Below are positions 45,721 to 57,544 of a stretch of 64,000 bases of DNA, piece by piece. The translations under genes were made by a program, and so were the position numbers. Where the stretch lies: the NCBI RefSeq assembly GCF_901000735.1, contig NC_081551.1, positions 7,746,608 to 7,810,607 on the forward strand, written 5' to 3'. The notes under the pieces were generated by a model. That model was given only the letters and a program-made list of their open reading frames with translations. It was not told the origin of the DNA and made no database searches. The first letter of the stretch is position 1; the number at the start of each line of letters is the position of its first letter. This stretch comes from Corylus avellana. Lineage: Eukaryota > Streptophyta > Magnoliopsida > Fagales > Betulaceae.

Positions 45721-46053
45721 AAAGTCCACTTAATTCACTCAAACTATTATCCCAATAATAATTTATCTCTCAAACTATCAATTGCGACAATATATCATCA
45801 AAACTACCAAAACAATGACAATGTCCCCCAATGCTAGAAAAATGATGAAATTACCCCTATAAAATTTTCAATTAGACAAAAATACCCTTAAAATTTTGAA
45901 GAAAAAAAATTAAATTTTAGCATTTTAGTTTTTATTTTAGCAAGGGTCATTTTTTATTTTATTAAAATTTTGGGTACATTGTCATTGTTTTGGTAATTTG
46001 GAGGGTAAATTGTCATTGAAATGGCAGTTTGAGGGGGTTAAGTAGGTTTTACC
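45721..46053. mobile_element. MITE in unit B with TACTTAA..CTCAAACT ends
   Basis: The left end AAAGTCCACTTAATTCACTC and the right end (reverse complement AAAACCTACTTAACCCCCTC) are imperfect inverted repeats continuing into CAAACT. Unit A lacks it. Borders lie in A-rich runs and are approximate. Confidence 0.7.
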
Positions 46054-46647
46054 AAAAAAAAAAAAAAAAAATCTAATACATTGTATAACTGATTACAAAA
46101 AGTAAAAGATGGGTCAAACGAGTATCTTGATCCTATCGATGGATCGCACAAAACGATTACAGAAGTAAAATAAGCACAGATTAAAGTGAACTTATCTGAG
46201 CTCTAACTTGAAAACAACAATAATTACCTAAAGAAGACTGATACCGAAGATACATTGTCGTGGTCGGATAAAGATATATACATATATAACTCATAAAATA
46301 ACTTAAATCATTGAGATAAAAGATTATATATATGACTCACAAGATCATGAGACCCTTGTTTCAAATTGATATATTAGTTGGTGTAAGTCGGTGATTACAA
46401 TTACAAGGAAGCTTCATAATTTTGAAGCAAATATCCATCACATAAAGTCATAACCTAATAAATCATCATCAACTTTTCCACAAAAATTAGGTTGAAATAA
46501 ATTGTAATGTAGATGAGACCAATCCCTGGATTTAAGCCTCACGGCGCGCCAGTGAAAATGACGGAAGTACCACTATTTTTTCATTAATACCTTAGAAGTT
46601 TTGATAAATGCTATTTTATATTTTTTTTCAATTGATATGGCATGCTT

Positions 46648-46747
46648 NNNNNNNNNNNNNNNNNNNNNNNNNNNNNNNNNNNNNNNNNNNNNNNNNNNNN
46701 NNNNNNNNNNNNNNNNNNNNNNNNNNNNNNNNNNNNNNNNNNNNNNN
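46648..46747. other. Assembly gap, 100 N, probably false
   Basis: Both sides carry CAATTGATATG(G/A)CATGCTT (46629-46647 and 46750-46768), while unit A has this sequence once and continues directly. Confidence 0.9.
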
Positions 46748-47210
46748 TCCAATTGATATGACATGCTTAATTCATCTTTATATTAATTTTAATGAAAAAA
46801 ATAAATAAAAATTTAAGGGTAAATTGAGATATATCATATCAGCTGAATATGACAGTCAATTTTTAACACGATCTGTAAATTCAGTACGAATTCAATACGA
46901 AATTAAATAATTAAAGTTGAAGAATTTGATCAATTTAATTAAATGTGTCAAATTATGATTCACCTTTTGACACGACTCAAACCCAACACGCGACATAATG
47001 ACATCAATTTTTTACATGATTTACGAACTCGACATGAACTCGATACAAAATTAAACAGTTAAAATTGGGAAGTTTAACACATTTAATTAAATGGGTTTGA
47101 TTAGAGTTGACCAATATAATTGTATAGACATGCCTCGACACATTTGACATAATTCTGGAAAGGACACACAAACACAAATTCTCATCCTTTTATATATATA
47201 TATATATATA

Positions 47211-47381
47211 GAGAAATGTTAAAAATCATTCTCTTAACCATCTTTCAATCATCTCCTTATAATGAATGGGTGAATCTACCATTGAATTTTTGTAGGACTC
47301 ACATGAGTCCACAAATCAATGGTAAATTCATTAGATTTGTAAAAAAAATGATCGAAAAATGGTTGAGAGAATGATATATAG
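47211..47381. mobile_element. Foldback MITE
   Basis: The ends are inverted copies (ATCATTCTCTTAACCATC.. and, reversed, ATCATTCTCTCAACCATT..), and the inside is also palindromic around TAGGACTCACATGAGTCCA, so almost all 170 bases can pair. It lies between TA-rich runs, which hides any TSD. Confidence 0.75.
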
Positions 47382-47385
47382 CCTA

Positions 47386-47390
<5 letters not shown>

Positions 47391-47446
<56 letters not shown>
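47391..47446. repeat. Compound microsatellite (TA)n(GA)n
   Basis: About 14 TA units followed by about 14 GA units. Confidence 0.95.
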
Positions 47447-47447
<1 letters not shown>

Positions 47448-47914
47448 GTAGACTTGGACCGGAACAAAGTGGGAGCGTTCGTTGACGACTTGACGTTGAA
47501 GAAGTAGCATTTTGTATGCGTGGTGGGCCATGGGAGCAATACCTCGTTCGTTTTGGGGAAGAGTCAAATATGGGGGGCGCCGCATGGGAAGGTTGGCGCG
47601 CACTTGCTAAATTGGAAAGAATGCTCTTATGCTGCTCATACACTATACATCAAATTTGGATGATTTCCTAGATTTAATGTCAATTTTTATCAATTTATAC
47701 CCAATTATGATATCAAGTAGAACCTCAATGACGTAGATTATAAGTTCTTAAAAATAAAATTTATTTCCATTTTCGAAGAAGCTATGATAAAATACATGAT
47801 GAATAATATTTATTTTAATATTATTATTATATTTTTATTTAAAAATCATTCTTCTCGTTTTTTGAGATGAAAAATTACTGATTAGGTTTTTATATTCAAA
47901 ATTTTCTAACATCA

Positions 47915-48585
47915 TTTTTTTCAATTGATAGCTAATTCATTTAATCTCTCTTCTAACATTCTTGATTTTAGATAGGATTTTATCAATTATAATTTTGAAA
48001 AACTTCTTTCTGCAGAAGCCGCTGTAACAAGTATTGTCAATAAAATTTTATAAGCGATACATGCATTTGGAAAAGAATCAAGTCTTTTTATATAATTTAA
48101 TATGTCAATTGGAACACTTTCTTCTATTTGTAAAATTTATTTTAAAACTTTTAGTTCTGAAAATAAATGTAAACCATCAAGAACATGTTTTAGGAAACCT
48201 TTTAGATTAAGACATTTATTTTGTAAACCATCATCATCTAGTGATTTTAATTTCTTAAAATTGAATAAAAAACCAAAAATATTTTCATATATTTGAAATT
48301 GTTTAAACCTACTTTGAATTGAAGAAATAGCTTGATCTACTATATATAAGAAGTAATCAATTCTAAAAGATTCTTCAGCAGATTGTGTTGTCTCGTCATT
48401 AGCATTTTCATCAAACTATTTTTTTTTTTACGAATTATACGTTTTTCACGAAAGACATGTTCTATTTCCATTATGGTTGCAATCTTTTTAGATAAAATCA
48501 TAGCGGATATAAATCCGGTTTCTCTATAGGTTTTAAAATAAGAAATAAGACCTTGTAATTGATCTATAGCAACATCAATATGCAT
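47915..48585 (-). pseudogene. hAT transposase C-terminus (zinc-finger MYM/TTF type)
   Basis: On minus: IDQLQGLISYFKTYRETGF near the gap, then ENANDETTQSAEESFRIDYF after a frame break, ISSIQSRFKQFQIYENIFGF, LNYIKRLDSFPNACIAYKIL, and the hAT dimerisation motif AASAERSFSKL followed by a stop and LKSRMLEERLNELAI. This matches plant proteins annotated as TTF-type zinc finger with hAT dimerisation domain. Stops and frameshifts make it a pseudogene; the catalytic part is beyond the gap. Confidence 0.82.
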
Positions 48586-48685
48586 NNNNNNNNNNNNNNN
48601 NNNNNNNNNNNNNNNNNNNNNNNNNNNNNNNNNNNNNNNNNNNNNNNNNNNNNNNNNNNNNNNNNNNNNNNNNNNNNNNNNNNNN
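48586..48685. other. Assembly gap, 100 N
   Basis: A run of 100 N between the hAT transposase relic and the duplicated copia flank. Confidence 0.99.
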
Positions 48686-48730
48686 TGGTGCGTTGACCTA
48701 AGGAGTTTATATAATAATAATAATAATAAT

Positions 48731-49187
48731 GGGACACGGGTTAAGGGAAAAAAAAACAAACCAAACAGGGTGAACTCCCCAACAACAAAACTCAAATGGA
48801 AAAAGGCAATACAAAGATAAAAACAACTGTAGGAAATGAAACCAAAAAGGATCTGAGCTTCTCTAAGGGCTGCTCAAAGTGGTAGATAAGGGCAAAAGGG
48901 CTCAGTTAGAAGTCCCATACAATAAAGGCAACTGGTTGTTGCAAGAGAAGTATTGCTAGAACTGAATGGGATCAATCGACGACGAACATGTCGGCTACAA
49001 AAGTCTCCACTATTAGATCAGTCCACAAAAAGTTTGAGAGACAATAACCCAAAAAAAAAAGAGCAAAACTCAAAATAGCTTCCAAAAAACAACACTTCCA
49101 ATATATTAAGTCATTGCTTCACCACCACCATCATTATTATCTTTTTTCAAGTTACCATTAATTAATGAAATTAAAAATACTTAGAGA
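48731..49187. repeat. Flank of copia relic, second copy
   Basis: Matches about 200-668 up to the LTR border at 49188. Confidence 0.7.
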
Positions 49188-52100
49188 TGAAGAAGAAGAC
49201 ATGCTAAAGAAAATAGAAAGCTTGCATTTTTTATTTGTAGAAATTGTACAATATAGTAATTACATAATCACAATCCCCTTATACGGACATGTCAAAAAAA
49301 AATTACATAATCACAAAATATTTCTATCATATTTACAAGAACTAATATGATAGCAAATATTACAATAGCATGTGGAGAATATTATGAAAATATGTTGAGA
49401 ATATTATGAAAATATTCTATAACAAATATGATAATACGATAATGTATGATATAGACAAACTATACTAACATCCCCCTCAAACTATCAATGGCAAAGCCAA
49501 CTTTATGTTAGAAATAAGATCACTGAGTTGTCCCGGTGAATAAGATTTCGTGAAGATGTCAACGAGTTGATCTTCCAATGAGACTGATCGTACATGTAAA
49601 ATGCCATGCTAAAGATGATATTTGATTAAATGACAACCAATCAGGCCAAGCAAGTAGTTGAGTGTTCCCAGTCCTTCATCTCAAAATCTTGACTAAGGAA
49701 ATTTTGAAGACCTCGTTTGTGTCAAACATCATCATAAGTAATGATCATATCATCAACATGGAGAATATAAAGAATAGTACTAGCATCAATAGTCCAGAGA
49801 AAGAGGGTTGAGTCATATGAACCAGAGACCAAGTCTTGTTGGGCAACCACATAACTAAATTTGGCGAACCAAACTCGCAAGGCCTGCTTGAGACCATAAA
49901 GCGCACAACGAAGTCGACAAACTTTGTATGGAGGATGTTGATAACTAGGTGGAAGCTACATATAATTAAACTTCTTCCGCAAGATCACCATTGAGAAATG
50001 CAAACATCCATCTAAAATAACTGCCAATGGCAAATGACCACAACTGCAAGCAAATATCTAATAAAAAAAAGTTGAGCTGTAGGAGCAAAAATCTCTTCAT
50101 ACTCAATACCGCACTCTTAGACAAAGCCTTTCAAAACAAGGAGAGCCATATAGCCTTCTACTAATTCTTAGCTCAAGTCTTGATTTTATAAACCTACTTA
50201 CATCCCACTGTATACTTTTTAGAAGGCAAATCCATCAGGACCCAAGTTTGATTTTTAGTAATGGTATCTAATTCATTAGATGTAGATTTCAGGCAAACAG
50301 AGTCAGCACTAACCTTAAGATAAGTGTGAGGTCTGTGAAGAGTATCGAGAGCAAAAAACAATAATAATCTTGAAGTCTTGAAGTCTTGAAGTCTTGAAGA
50401 TGGGCAAAAGGTGTTCTTACCCTATTGATGCGACAAGGTTCAAAAGCCTATGAAGACTCTGGAACGTGTGATGTAGCAGGATGATCATCATTCATATCAA
50501 GTAAATCAGAAGCAGCTGTAGAAGGATTTTCCAATGAGCTTGAAGTTTCTGCATAAGATTCAAAGAACAAGACAATGAAGAGATTAATGAAAATATGTGA
50601 ACAACTGGAGGAGGAATGCAAAAAGCTCAATTGTGTGGTAAACATTTTATGTTCTCATAAATCCACATGACAAGAAACCTGAAGGCGTCTAGTTATAGGC
50701 TCATGGCAACAATAGCTCTTTTGAGTAATGTCATAACCAAGAAAGCAACATAACCGATAGCACGATTCTAGTTTAGTGTGTTCATGTGGAAGAAGAGTAA
50801 CAAAACAAACATAACCAAAGACTCTAAACAAGGAGGAGTTAGGTATTATGCCATATAAACACTCAAAATGAGTTTGGTTGTGAATAGTGATCCAAAGAAC
50901 ACAATTAATTGTGTAAACAAAAATAAGAGCAACTTCATCCCAAAATTGTTTAGAAATTGAGGTAAAGATGAGAAGAGCTCTTACAATATCCAAAATGTGA
51001 AGGTGTTTGCGTTATGCACGTCCATTCAACTAAGAGGTGTAAGAGAAAGAACGATGATAGATAGTCCCATTTTGTTCTAAAAAAGTCAAAAAAAAATATT
51101 TCTCTTTATACTCCATAGCATTATCTAAACAAAAATTATTTGATTGTATGAGAACATTAGGTTTGTACCATTTTGTAAAATTTTTGATAAATATGAGTTA
51201 GTTCAGAACGATGTTGTAACATATATATCCAAGTAGAACACAAAGAATCATCAATAAAAATAACAAAATAATGAGATCTACCTCTTAGTGGGAATTAGGG
51301 CAGAACCTCAAATATCATAATGAACCAAATCAAAAGGTATAGACAAAAAAACTTACTTTTATTAAATGATAAATGTGTTTGTTTTTCAATATGACAAGAA
51401 ACATAATTAAAAGATTTTAAATCTATGGAAACCTAGATGACCATGAGATTCTAAAATTTGAACACATGGTAAAGAGACATAACCCAAACGAGAATGACAT
51501 AAGCTAGAAGAGACAGTGAACTTAGTGATTAAGGCAAACAAATGAGAGGGAGTCTGTCAAAAAGAAAGCTCGAAAAGACATCCAATCTTATAGCATGCCT
51601 CATTTAGCTTACCCATTTGTGGATCATGCACATCAACACATTTAATATAAAATTTTACCTCCAAAACCTAATTCACAAAGTTGTCTAACTGAAAGAAGAT
51701 TTAATGACAACCAGGGAACTAGATATGTGTTATCAGCAAATATTAGGAGAAGAAATACAACTGGTGCAACTGACATGTAATCAAGAACCATCAGTAGTGT
51801 AAATGATAGGATTGTGAGAGAGATTAGAATTTTGAGAAAATAAAGGGGGATTAGGGGTCATATGGTTACAACAAGGAAAGTCCATACACCATGAGTTTTT
51901 ACCTGAGGTGACAAACAAGGTAATAGAGGAATGTGACAAAACTTGATGAATTAATGCCTCAACATCAGCAGCAATGAGAGTAGAGGACTAAGATTGGTTC
52001 TTAGTGGAAGACAAGTACAGAAGAAGAAGATTGAGCAACTGTTTTTGCCTGTTCGAAGAGCTTGTGACTGATTTTTGTGTTGTAGCTTTCGACATTTAGT

Positions 52101-52490
52101 AATAGATTGATGAAGCTTGCGACAGTAGTTGCAAATGGATGTCTGAAAGATGACTGAGACTAGGATTTCACCTTTTTGGTAGTAAGGATATCTATATGGT
52201 CTCACACACACAAACTGAACACCTTCCTTCAAAAGAATATGGTGGTCATGTGATCTCACTTGTGTCAACCCCTTGGCCTCCTCAAAAACAACATTAACTT
52301 CTCCCAACAAACTTGCAAGAGAGATTAGTTGAAGTACTAGGTCTTTTTTTCTAGCCTTAGGTAGCTTAGAAAATGTAACATTATCCTCTAAAGAGTATTT
52401 AGTTGGGTTTAATCCTTTTAACATTATAATTTTCTTGTAAAAAAAACTCCATAGTAAGTTTTAGGAAATCCCAAATAATGGGTCCAAGGG
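49188..52490 (-). pseudogene. Degenerate Ty1-copia relic (copy 2)
   Basis: The 3' LTR is 49188-49470, followed by the polypurine complement TCCCCCTCAAAC. Minus-strand relics follow: RNase H/RT near 49640-50300 with an internal deletion relative to the copia at 38600 (about 660 bases missing at 49640); the post-integrase part (DIVRALLIFTSISKQFWDEV and FLGYDITQKSYCCHEP, 50655-50993); the protease region near 51850; and a knuckle-like CNYCRKLHQSITKC near 52120. No 5' LTR is visible. It shares its flank and many lesions with the relic at 669-7014. Confidence 0.8.
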
Positions 52491-52516
52491 TTTTCAACCA
52501 ATGAATACTAACACCA

Positions 52517-54064
52517 TGTATGTAATACCCCAAAGTATTAATTAGGATTAAGTGAGCAATGATTGATATATTGTGAGTGTAAAGGTTTGATAAAAGGTAG
52601 AATCTTAACTTTCTGTTTTGGCTGAACGTTCGCGATTCCACTAGAACGTTCGAGCCAAACAATTGCTTATAAACCTAAAGAAGACGTTTGATATCGTATA
52701 GCTGAACGTTACTTGAAACCATAGATCTGAAGATTCAATACAGTAAAGTCCAAACGTTCAATATAGTACAATACGTGAAAATAACACCCCATCCTTATCT
52801 TTAGCCCACGACCACTTATAAATACCCCCACCTTCGCCCCTTCATCATATTTCCACCCAGTTTGTCTAGTATATTCCTAGAGCGAGTGTGAATAAGTGTT
52901 TTGGTGGAGGAAATAGCTCTTGTTCTTCAAAGAAGGTAACTTTCCTAGCCTAACTTGTTTTTTCATGGTGTTAGTAGGTTGTTATCTCATTTCTTATCTT
53001 TTCTTTAGGTGTTTTTTGTAGCCTTACTTATGGCTTTTAATCTCTAGTAGGTTTTGGTGTTAATACTAGATTAGCATAGTATTAGTAGCTTAATGATATT
53101 GGATGTACTATGTGTTGCATAAGGATGTTACTGAGGCTTAGTAACATGTTGAAATCATGTAGGGACCTTAATACGTGTCAAGATGATATATAGAAGATAT
53201 TTTTGGTTCGGAATGGGTTTCAGCCCAGAATTGAATATTCGATCCCCTTTCGGATGAACGTTCACTGTCAAGGCAGAACGTTCGACCTCTTCTACCCAAA
53301 CGTTTGATGGCCAAGCAATAAGCCTATTTTGAACAACTTAAGACTTGGAGCTTGTTTTAGCCGAAGTTAGAAACTATTGTTAGGTATTTTCTTAAATTTT
53401 GAGGTTGTGGAGTCTCAGGAAGACTCTACAGAGGAATCATACAAACCAAGTGAGTAAAGCTCACACAAATACTTGTTATTATTTTCGTTCTGCATAGCAT
53501 AATTATTTTATGTGTCATACATGCATTTTTACAACTTACATGAAATATATTTTAGATTAATGTGAAAATTAGTGATAAATAAAGAAATGATAAAAATGAC
53601 GAGTTGTAAATGCATGCATATAAAAGACGATGGATAACAAATTACATAGGCATGACACATCGGTATGTGTGGGATAATAGTCATGGGTGTACTATTATAA
53701 GGGTGTCAAAGAGATTTACTTTTAATGTTTGGCCTTGAATCCCATGATTGTTTTGTAACCGGCGCATAATGTACGAATATGATCACTAGTGCGGCTTTGC
53801 TAGTAGTGTGAGTCGTCCAAGGTTGGACTCGATTAGGCTGCTAGTATATGACGATATGCGACAATATTTGAGACACTGATATTGTACTACGGGTCCCTCG
53901 AGACAGCTTCAACCATACCAAAAGGAGGTTAAAGGCTTGGATATACAATATGTAGTTGAACTATGACATGATTCTCTTATTACATCGTATATTATATTTA
54001 TATTGCATCTATGATGATATTGTCAAATGATGGTTCACTTTGTACAACCAGTATGTGGGGTTCA
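52517..54064 (+). mobile_element. Solo LTR, about 1.55 kb, TSD CACCA
   Basis: It opens TGTATGTAATACCCC and closes GTGGGGTTCA, with CACCA at 52512-52516 and 54065-54069. It contains no coding sequence. Within it the word AACGTT(C/T) occurs at least six times (52620-53310). Its second half is related to the truncated LTR at 3348-4800. The family is inferred as Tekay-like gypsy from the TACCCC..GGGGT ends. Confidence 0.72.
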
Positions 54065-54069
54065 CACCA

Positions 54070-54350
54070 TCAAATCTTGCAAAAATCTATTTTGATGGGA
54101 AGAGTATGAATCCCCTTTGGGCCTCTTTAAATTTGAGCCCTTAATAATTCACTTTCTGCATTGATTCTTGGGTTTCTTCCTTGTGAACTCAACATTACTT
54201 CTATGACTTGATTGATTTTCTGGGTCACATCTTCTAACGCTTTCTATTGTTGCTCTTGTTGTCTCATGTTGGATACTAATTCCACCAACTATGAAAAAAA
54301 ATACCATTTGCTATTGCAGGATATAATGCTCTCATACCACTTGCAATAGC
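54070..54350 (-). pseudogene. Gypsy gag start and primer-binding site (minus)
   Basis: On minus, TGGTATGAGAGC (about 54331-54342) resembles a Met-tRNA primer site. It is followed by LVELVSNMRQQEQQ, a stop, then KALEDVTQKINQVIEVMLSS, and further on LPIKIDF, like the start of plant gypsy gag proteins. The solo LTR interrupts it. Confidence 0.45.
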
Positions 54351-55729
54351 TTTTTTTTTTTTTTTTTTTTGGGCTGTAAAGGATTCAGTGTTATAAGATT
54401 CAATGTTTGAACATGAGCTTGGCTTTCAGATCCATTGATTAAGTGATGATGAGGTGATGAGAGTGGTAGTAATCCTATGTGGAAGAAATGTGAGCTCGTT
54501 TAAGGCTGGAATTAGGTGTGACTTATAGCAAAATATAACTATGAGCTTGATTTGAAAATGGGGATGGCGGCTAGAGGCAGAGACAAAGGATGGCTGTGAC
54601 AACAGTCGGCAGCGAAGGCTAGTGATGGAGATAGTGCGATGGAAGGTGCCGGAGATGGTGGTGGCCAAAGATGGGACGAAAACTTGGCTAACAACAACGG
54701 ATCCAAAATAGGCTAACAATAGGCCAACAATTGGCCAAAACATTGTCAACTATGGACCAAAAATCTTGGGCCCTATAAACGGGCTAACAATGGGCCAAAA
54801 ATGGGTTTCAGCCAACAAACAGCCAAAAGATGGGCCTAAGCCAATTTTTCTTTTTAAAAGTTTTTTTTTTTTCTCAGGCAGGAGAAACGACTTATACGTG
54901 TTGTTTAAAACAAAGAGAGGACTAAGGTTTCCAACATGTGAAAGCGCATGACATGATTGGAAAAATATTTTGCTGGCGTGTCTGGGCACTTGAGATTTCC
55001 AATTTGGTTGATTTTTGTAGGGTTGTTGTATAGATTGGCCAATGAGCTTTCGATTGGTAGCCAAAAGCTTGATAGATAGGATGCTTGAAAGACAAAGATT
55101 TGAGACAAAAAAGTTATTGAACTGTGGCGAGGAGTCCCGAGAGGGAGGCACTGCCAGGAAAAGGAAGAAAACAAAACTTGGAGTCCACGTACAAGCCATT
55201 AGAGATCTCAGATTGGTGTTAACCAATAGCTCTAATACCATGAAAAAGAAAAGCAAAAGAAAAAGAGAAAAAATAAACAAAAGATTTTCGGATAGTTAGG
55301 CATTGTATCGCCTACATCCACCACTAGGTAATTGTCCTAAAGGCTATATTTCGCTCTTATTGCTTGATATTCTTTACCATATATATATATATATATATAT
55401 GAGAATTAGAGTAGGTAAAGACAATACACAAAGAGCAATCATTTGATACAATCAACTAACTATGGAAAGGTATTGATTTGATTACAACCAGCTAGGAAAA
55501 ATGTATCTTTAAGGAAACTACAATTAGAATCTGTAGATATTCCTTGAAACAAATTTTCATGCCCTAATATATCCACTGGATTATTTTTTGAAAAGGTGCC
55601 TGCAGTTTATTTGACTTACAACCTAACATTTTTTGAAGTAAAGCAACGATGATTGTTATGTTAATGAACTGATTAAGCCCTTCCAGAGAGATCTTCTAAC
55701 TGGGATTTAAACCTCAGGGCCCATATTCC
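54351..55729. other. Repeat-derived stretch, no gene
   Basis: It begins with a T-run. 54690-54840 repeats GGCCAACAAT / GGGCTAACAATGGGCC words. A second primer-site-like sequence on minus (CATGGTATTAGAGC, about 55230-55243) and an AT microsatellite at 55380-55400 suggest another gypsy-type LTR end. The 55.5-55.7 kb part is the 3' flank of the fibrillin gene. Confidence 0.4.
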
Positions 55730-57324
55730 TCATTCTCTTGATCTCTCTAATATGAAGATATTGCCTTTATCATCCCTCCCTATCCTGATGTCATCATCGA
55801 CATATCTGAAGGAGGTTGAATTAAGGAACAAGTAAAACATCTGCAACAAACTTGAGATTCTTAAATAAAACATGCTTCATAACAGGGTGATTAAGGATAC
55901 GTAAGCTCGAGCCAGCCTTGTGGATTGAAGATGCCAAGTAGAAGTTCATAGTTTTTCCGGAACACATTCATCAACTATTCATTTAAGAAAGGCAGAAAGG
56001 AAATGAGTTCAAGATTATAGCCAAATCCAATCGCTCCCCGTTACAAAACAATCAAACCTTAAAGTTAGGAATAGCAATTCGTGTTCGTATGTTAAGTTTG
56101 GGTTGTGTTAAACCATGAGTATTAGACAACCTTAATTCGCTAATTTCATGTTGGATTCATATCGTGTTTGCGATAGCGTACCTGGGCAGGAGTGATCGAT
56201 GACTTGTCGTAATTAATTTCAACTCTCTGTAGAATATTAAACAAAAACAACTTAGTCCTGGGTATTATTAGTTGGAAAAAAAAAAAAAAACAGAGTAAGG
56301 AGCTCTTAACTGATTTTAAAGCAATCTTGAAGGATGCCTCAACAGTGAGCTGTCCATTCAACAAATTCAGTCCCTTTGCACTGAACTTGATCACATTCAC
56401 TGCTTTTCCCTCCATGTTGGAACATTAACAAATATTCAACTTCTGGTAAAAGGACAGAAACAGAAAGAATCACCAAAAAAAGTTCTTGAAGTAGAGAGAA
56501 ATTAATAAAAAGGAGTTGAGCAGAGAGAATATGGGCATCTTCAAGATACTACTGTTTTTAGGCATTAACCAAATATGGATTTGTTCCACCTCTCTACTGT
56601 TTTTGGAACATCATATTAAAACACATGTACCTTAGCAACATCGATGATCTGCAAAAAATCTCCCAAGGAAATGAAATCTCTCAATCCCAGCTTGGTTCTC
56701 TTGGAACCCAAGATTGTAATGGTGCTGTAGAGTAGCTTCCAGGATCCACCCACCTTCCAATTTTAGAAATTAAATTCATTAAAAGAATCCACCTACCTTC
56801 CAATTATGGAAGTAACCCAAAAGATATTGACTTCACCGCAATCTCAGGCTCACCTTCTCTAGCTTCACAGTAGGATTTGGAGTTGGATTCTGAGACTCTA
56901 GCAGCTTTACCAAACCTTCAATCTCAGATTTCTTTCCAGATGGGATTCCAAATATACCTCTGTTTACTCCTTCAGAACATATTTAGATGCAATCCATATT
57001 AAAACTTCACCTATATAAACGGAATTAATAATTATTATATATCTATGGGGTCAATATTCAAGTTGGCATACCTTGTACGGCCTGGAAAAGCTCTGTTTTG
57101 ATCTGGGCAAGTGTTTCATCCCCAACAATGCCGGAGCTCTGTTCTGTAACTTTGGTGGTGTAAATGGGTGTAAACCCAGATGGGAAATCGCCAAAGATTG
57201 TGCTCTTGCTCATTAGATGAGTGTCAGGGAGAAATCTCTGGGCTTTCACCATTTTTGTGGTTCTTGGTTTTGGAGCAATTACATGGGAAGCTTGGAACGG
57301 TGGTTGGAGAAGCTTGGCGGCCAT
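55730..57324 (-). CDS. FBN5: Plastid-lipid-associated protein / fibrillin, probably FBN5; 7 exons
   Basis: Exons by splice sites and frame: 57324-57072, 56969-56854, 56753-56631, 56409-56311, 56226-56182, 55974-55901, 55805-55730; all introns are GT..AG. They sum to 786 bases, 261 residues plus stop. The N-terminus ([14 protein letters not shown]..) looks like a chloroplast transit peptide. Then follow the PAP/fibrillin segments: [66 protein letters not shown], and the end [20 protein letters not shown]. Fibrillins are plastid lipocalin-like proteins; FBN5 binds solanesyl diphosphate synthases and supports plastoquinone-9 synthesis. Length and segments fit FBN5 best from memory; another fibrillin subgroup is possible. 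No lesion seen. Confidence 0.88.
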
Positions 57325-57444
57325 AAATCGAAGACAAGTACAGGAAGCTTTAGCTTCTTCCTTCTACTGTGGTTTTGTCAGAAGGAAGAAGAAGAAGCTC
57401 AGTGATACCTTGCTCTGGGATTGGTCTGCAATGCTTTGACTTTT

Positions 57445-57544
57445 NNNNNNNNNNNNNNNNNNNNNNNNNNNNNNNNNNNNNNNNNNNNNNNNNNNNNNNN
57501 NNNNNNNNNNNNNNNNNNNNNNNNNNNNNNNNNNNNNNNNNNNN
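57445..57544. other. Assembly gap, 100 N
   Basis: It lies about 120 bases upstream of the fibrillin start codon, so its promoter is mostly not visible. Confidence 0.99.

Larger units (their letters stand above)
37697..47155. repeat. Tandem duplication unit B
   Basis: The second copy of the RLP upstream region follows unit A by about 30 bases. It carries insertions absent from A: a MITE (37838-38153), a copia element (38600-44546) and a MITE (about 45721-46053). No RLP coding sequence precedes it where a complete gene-plus-promoter duplication would have placed one. Confidence 0.9.

Noticed and set aside
54750..55280. 176-residue minus-strand frame as a membrane protein
   Set aside because: The Phe/Leu-rich start comes from an A/G-rich stretch and the frame spans a repeat region with primer-site-like sequences; no family.
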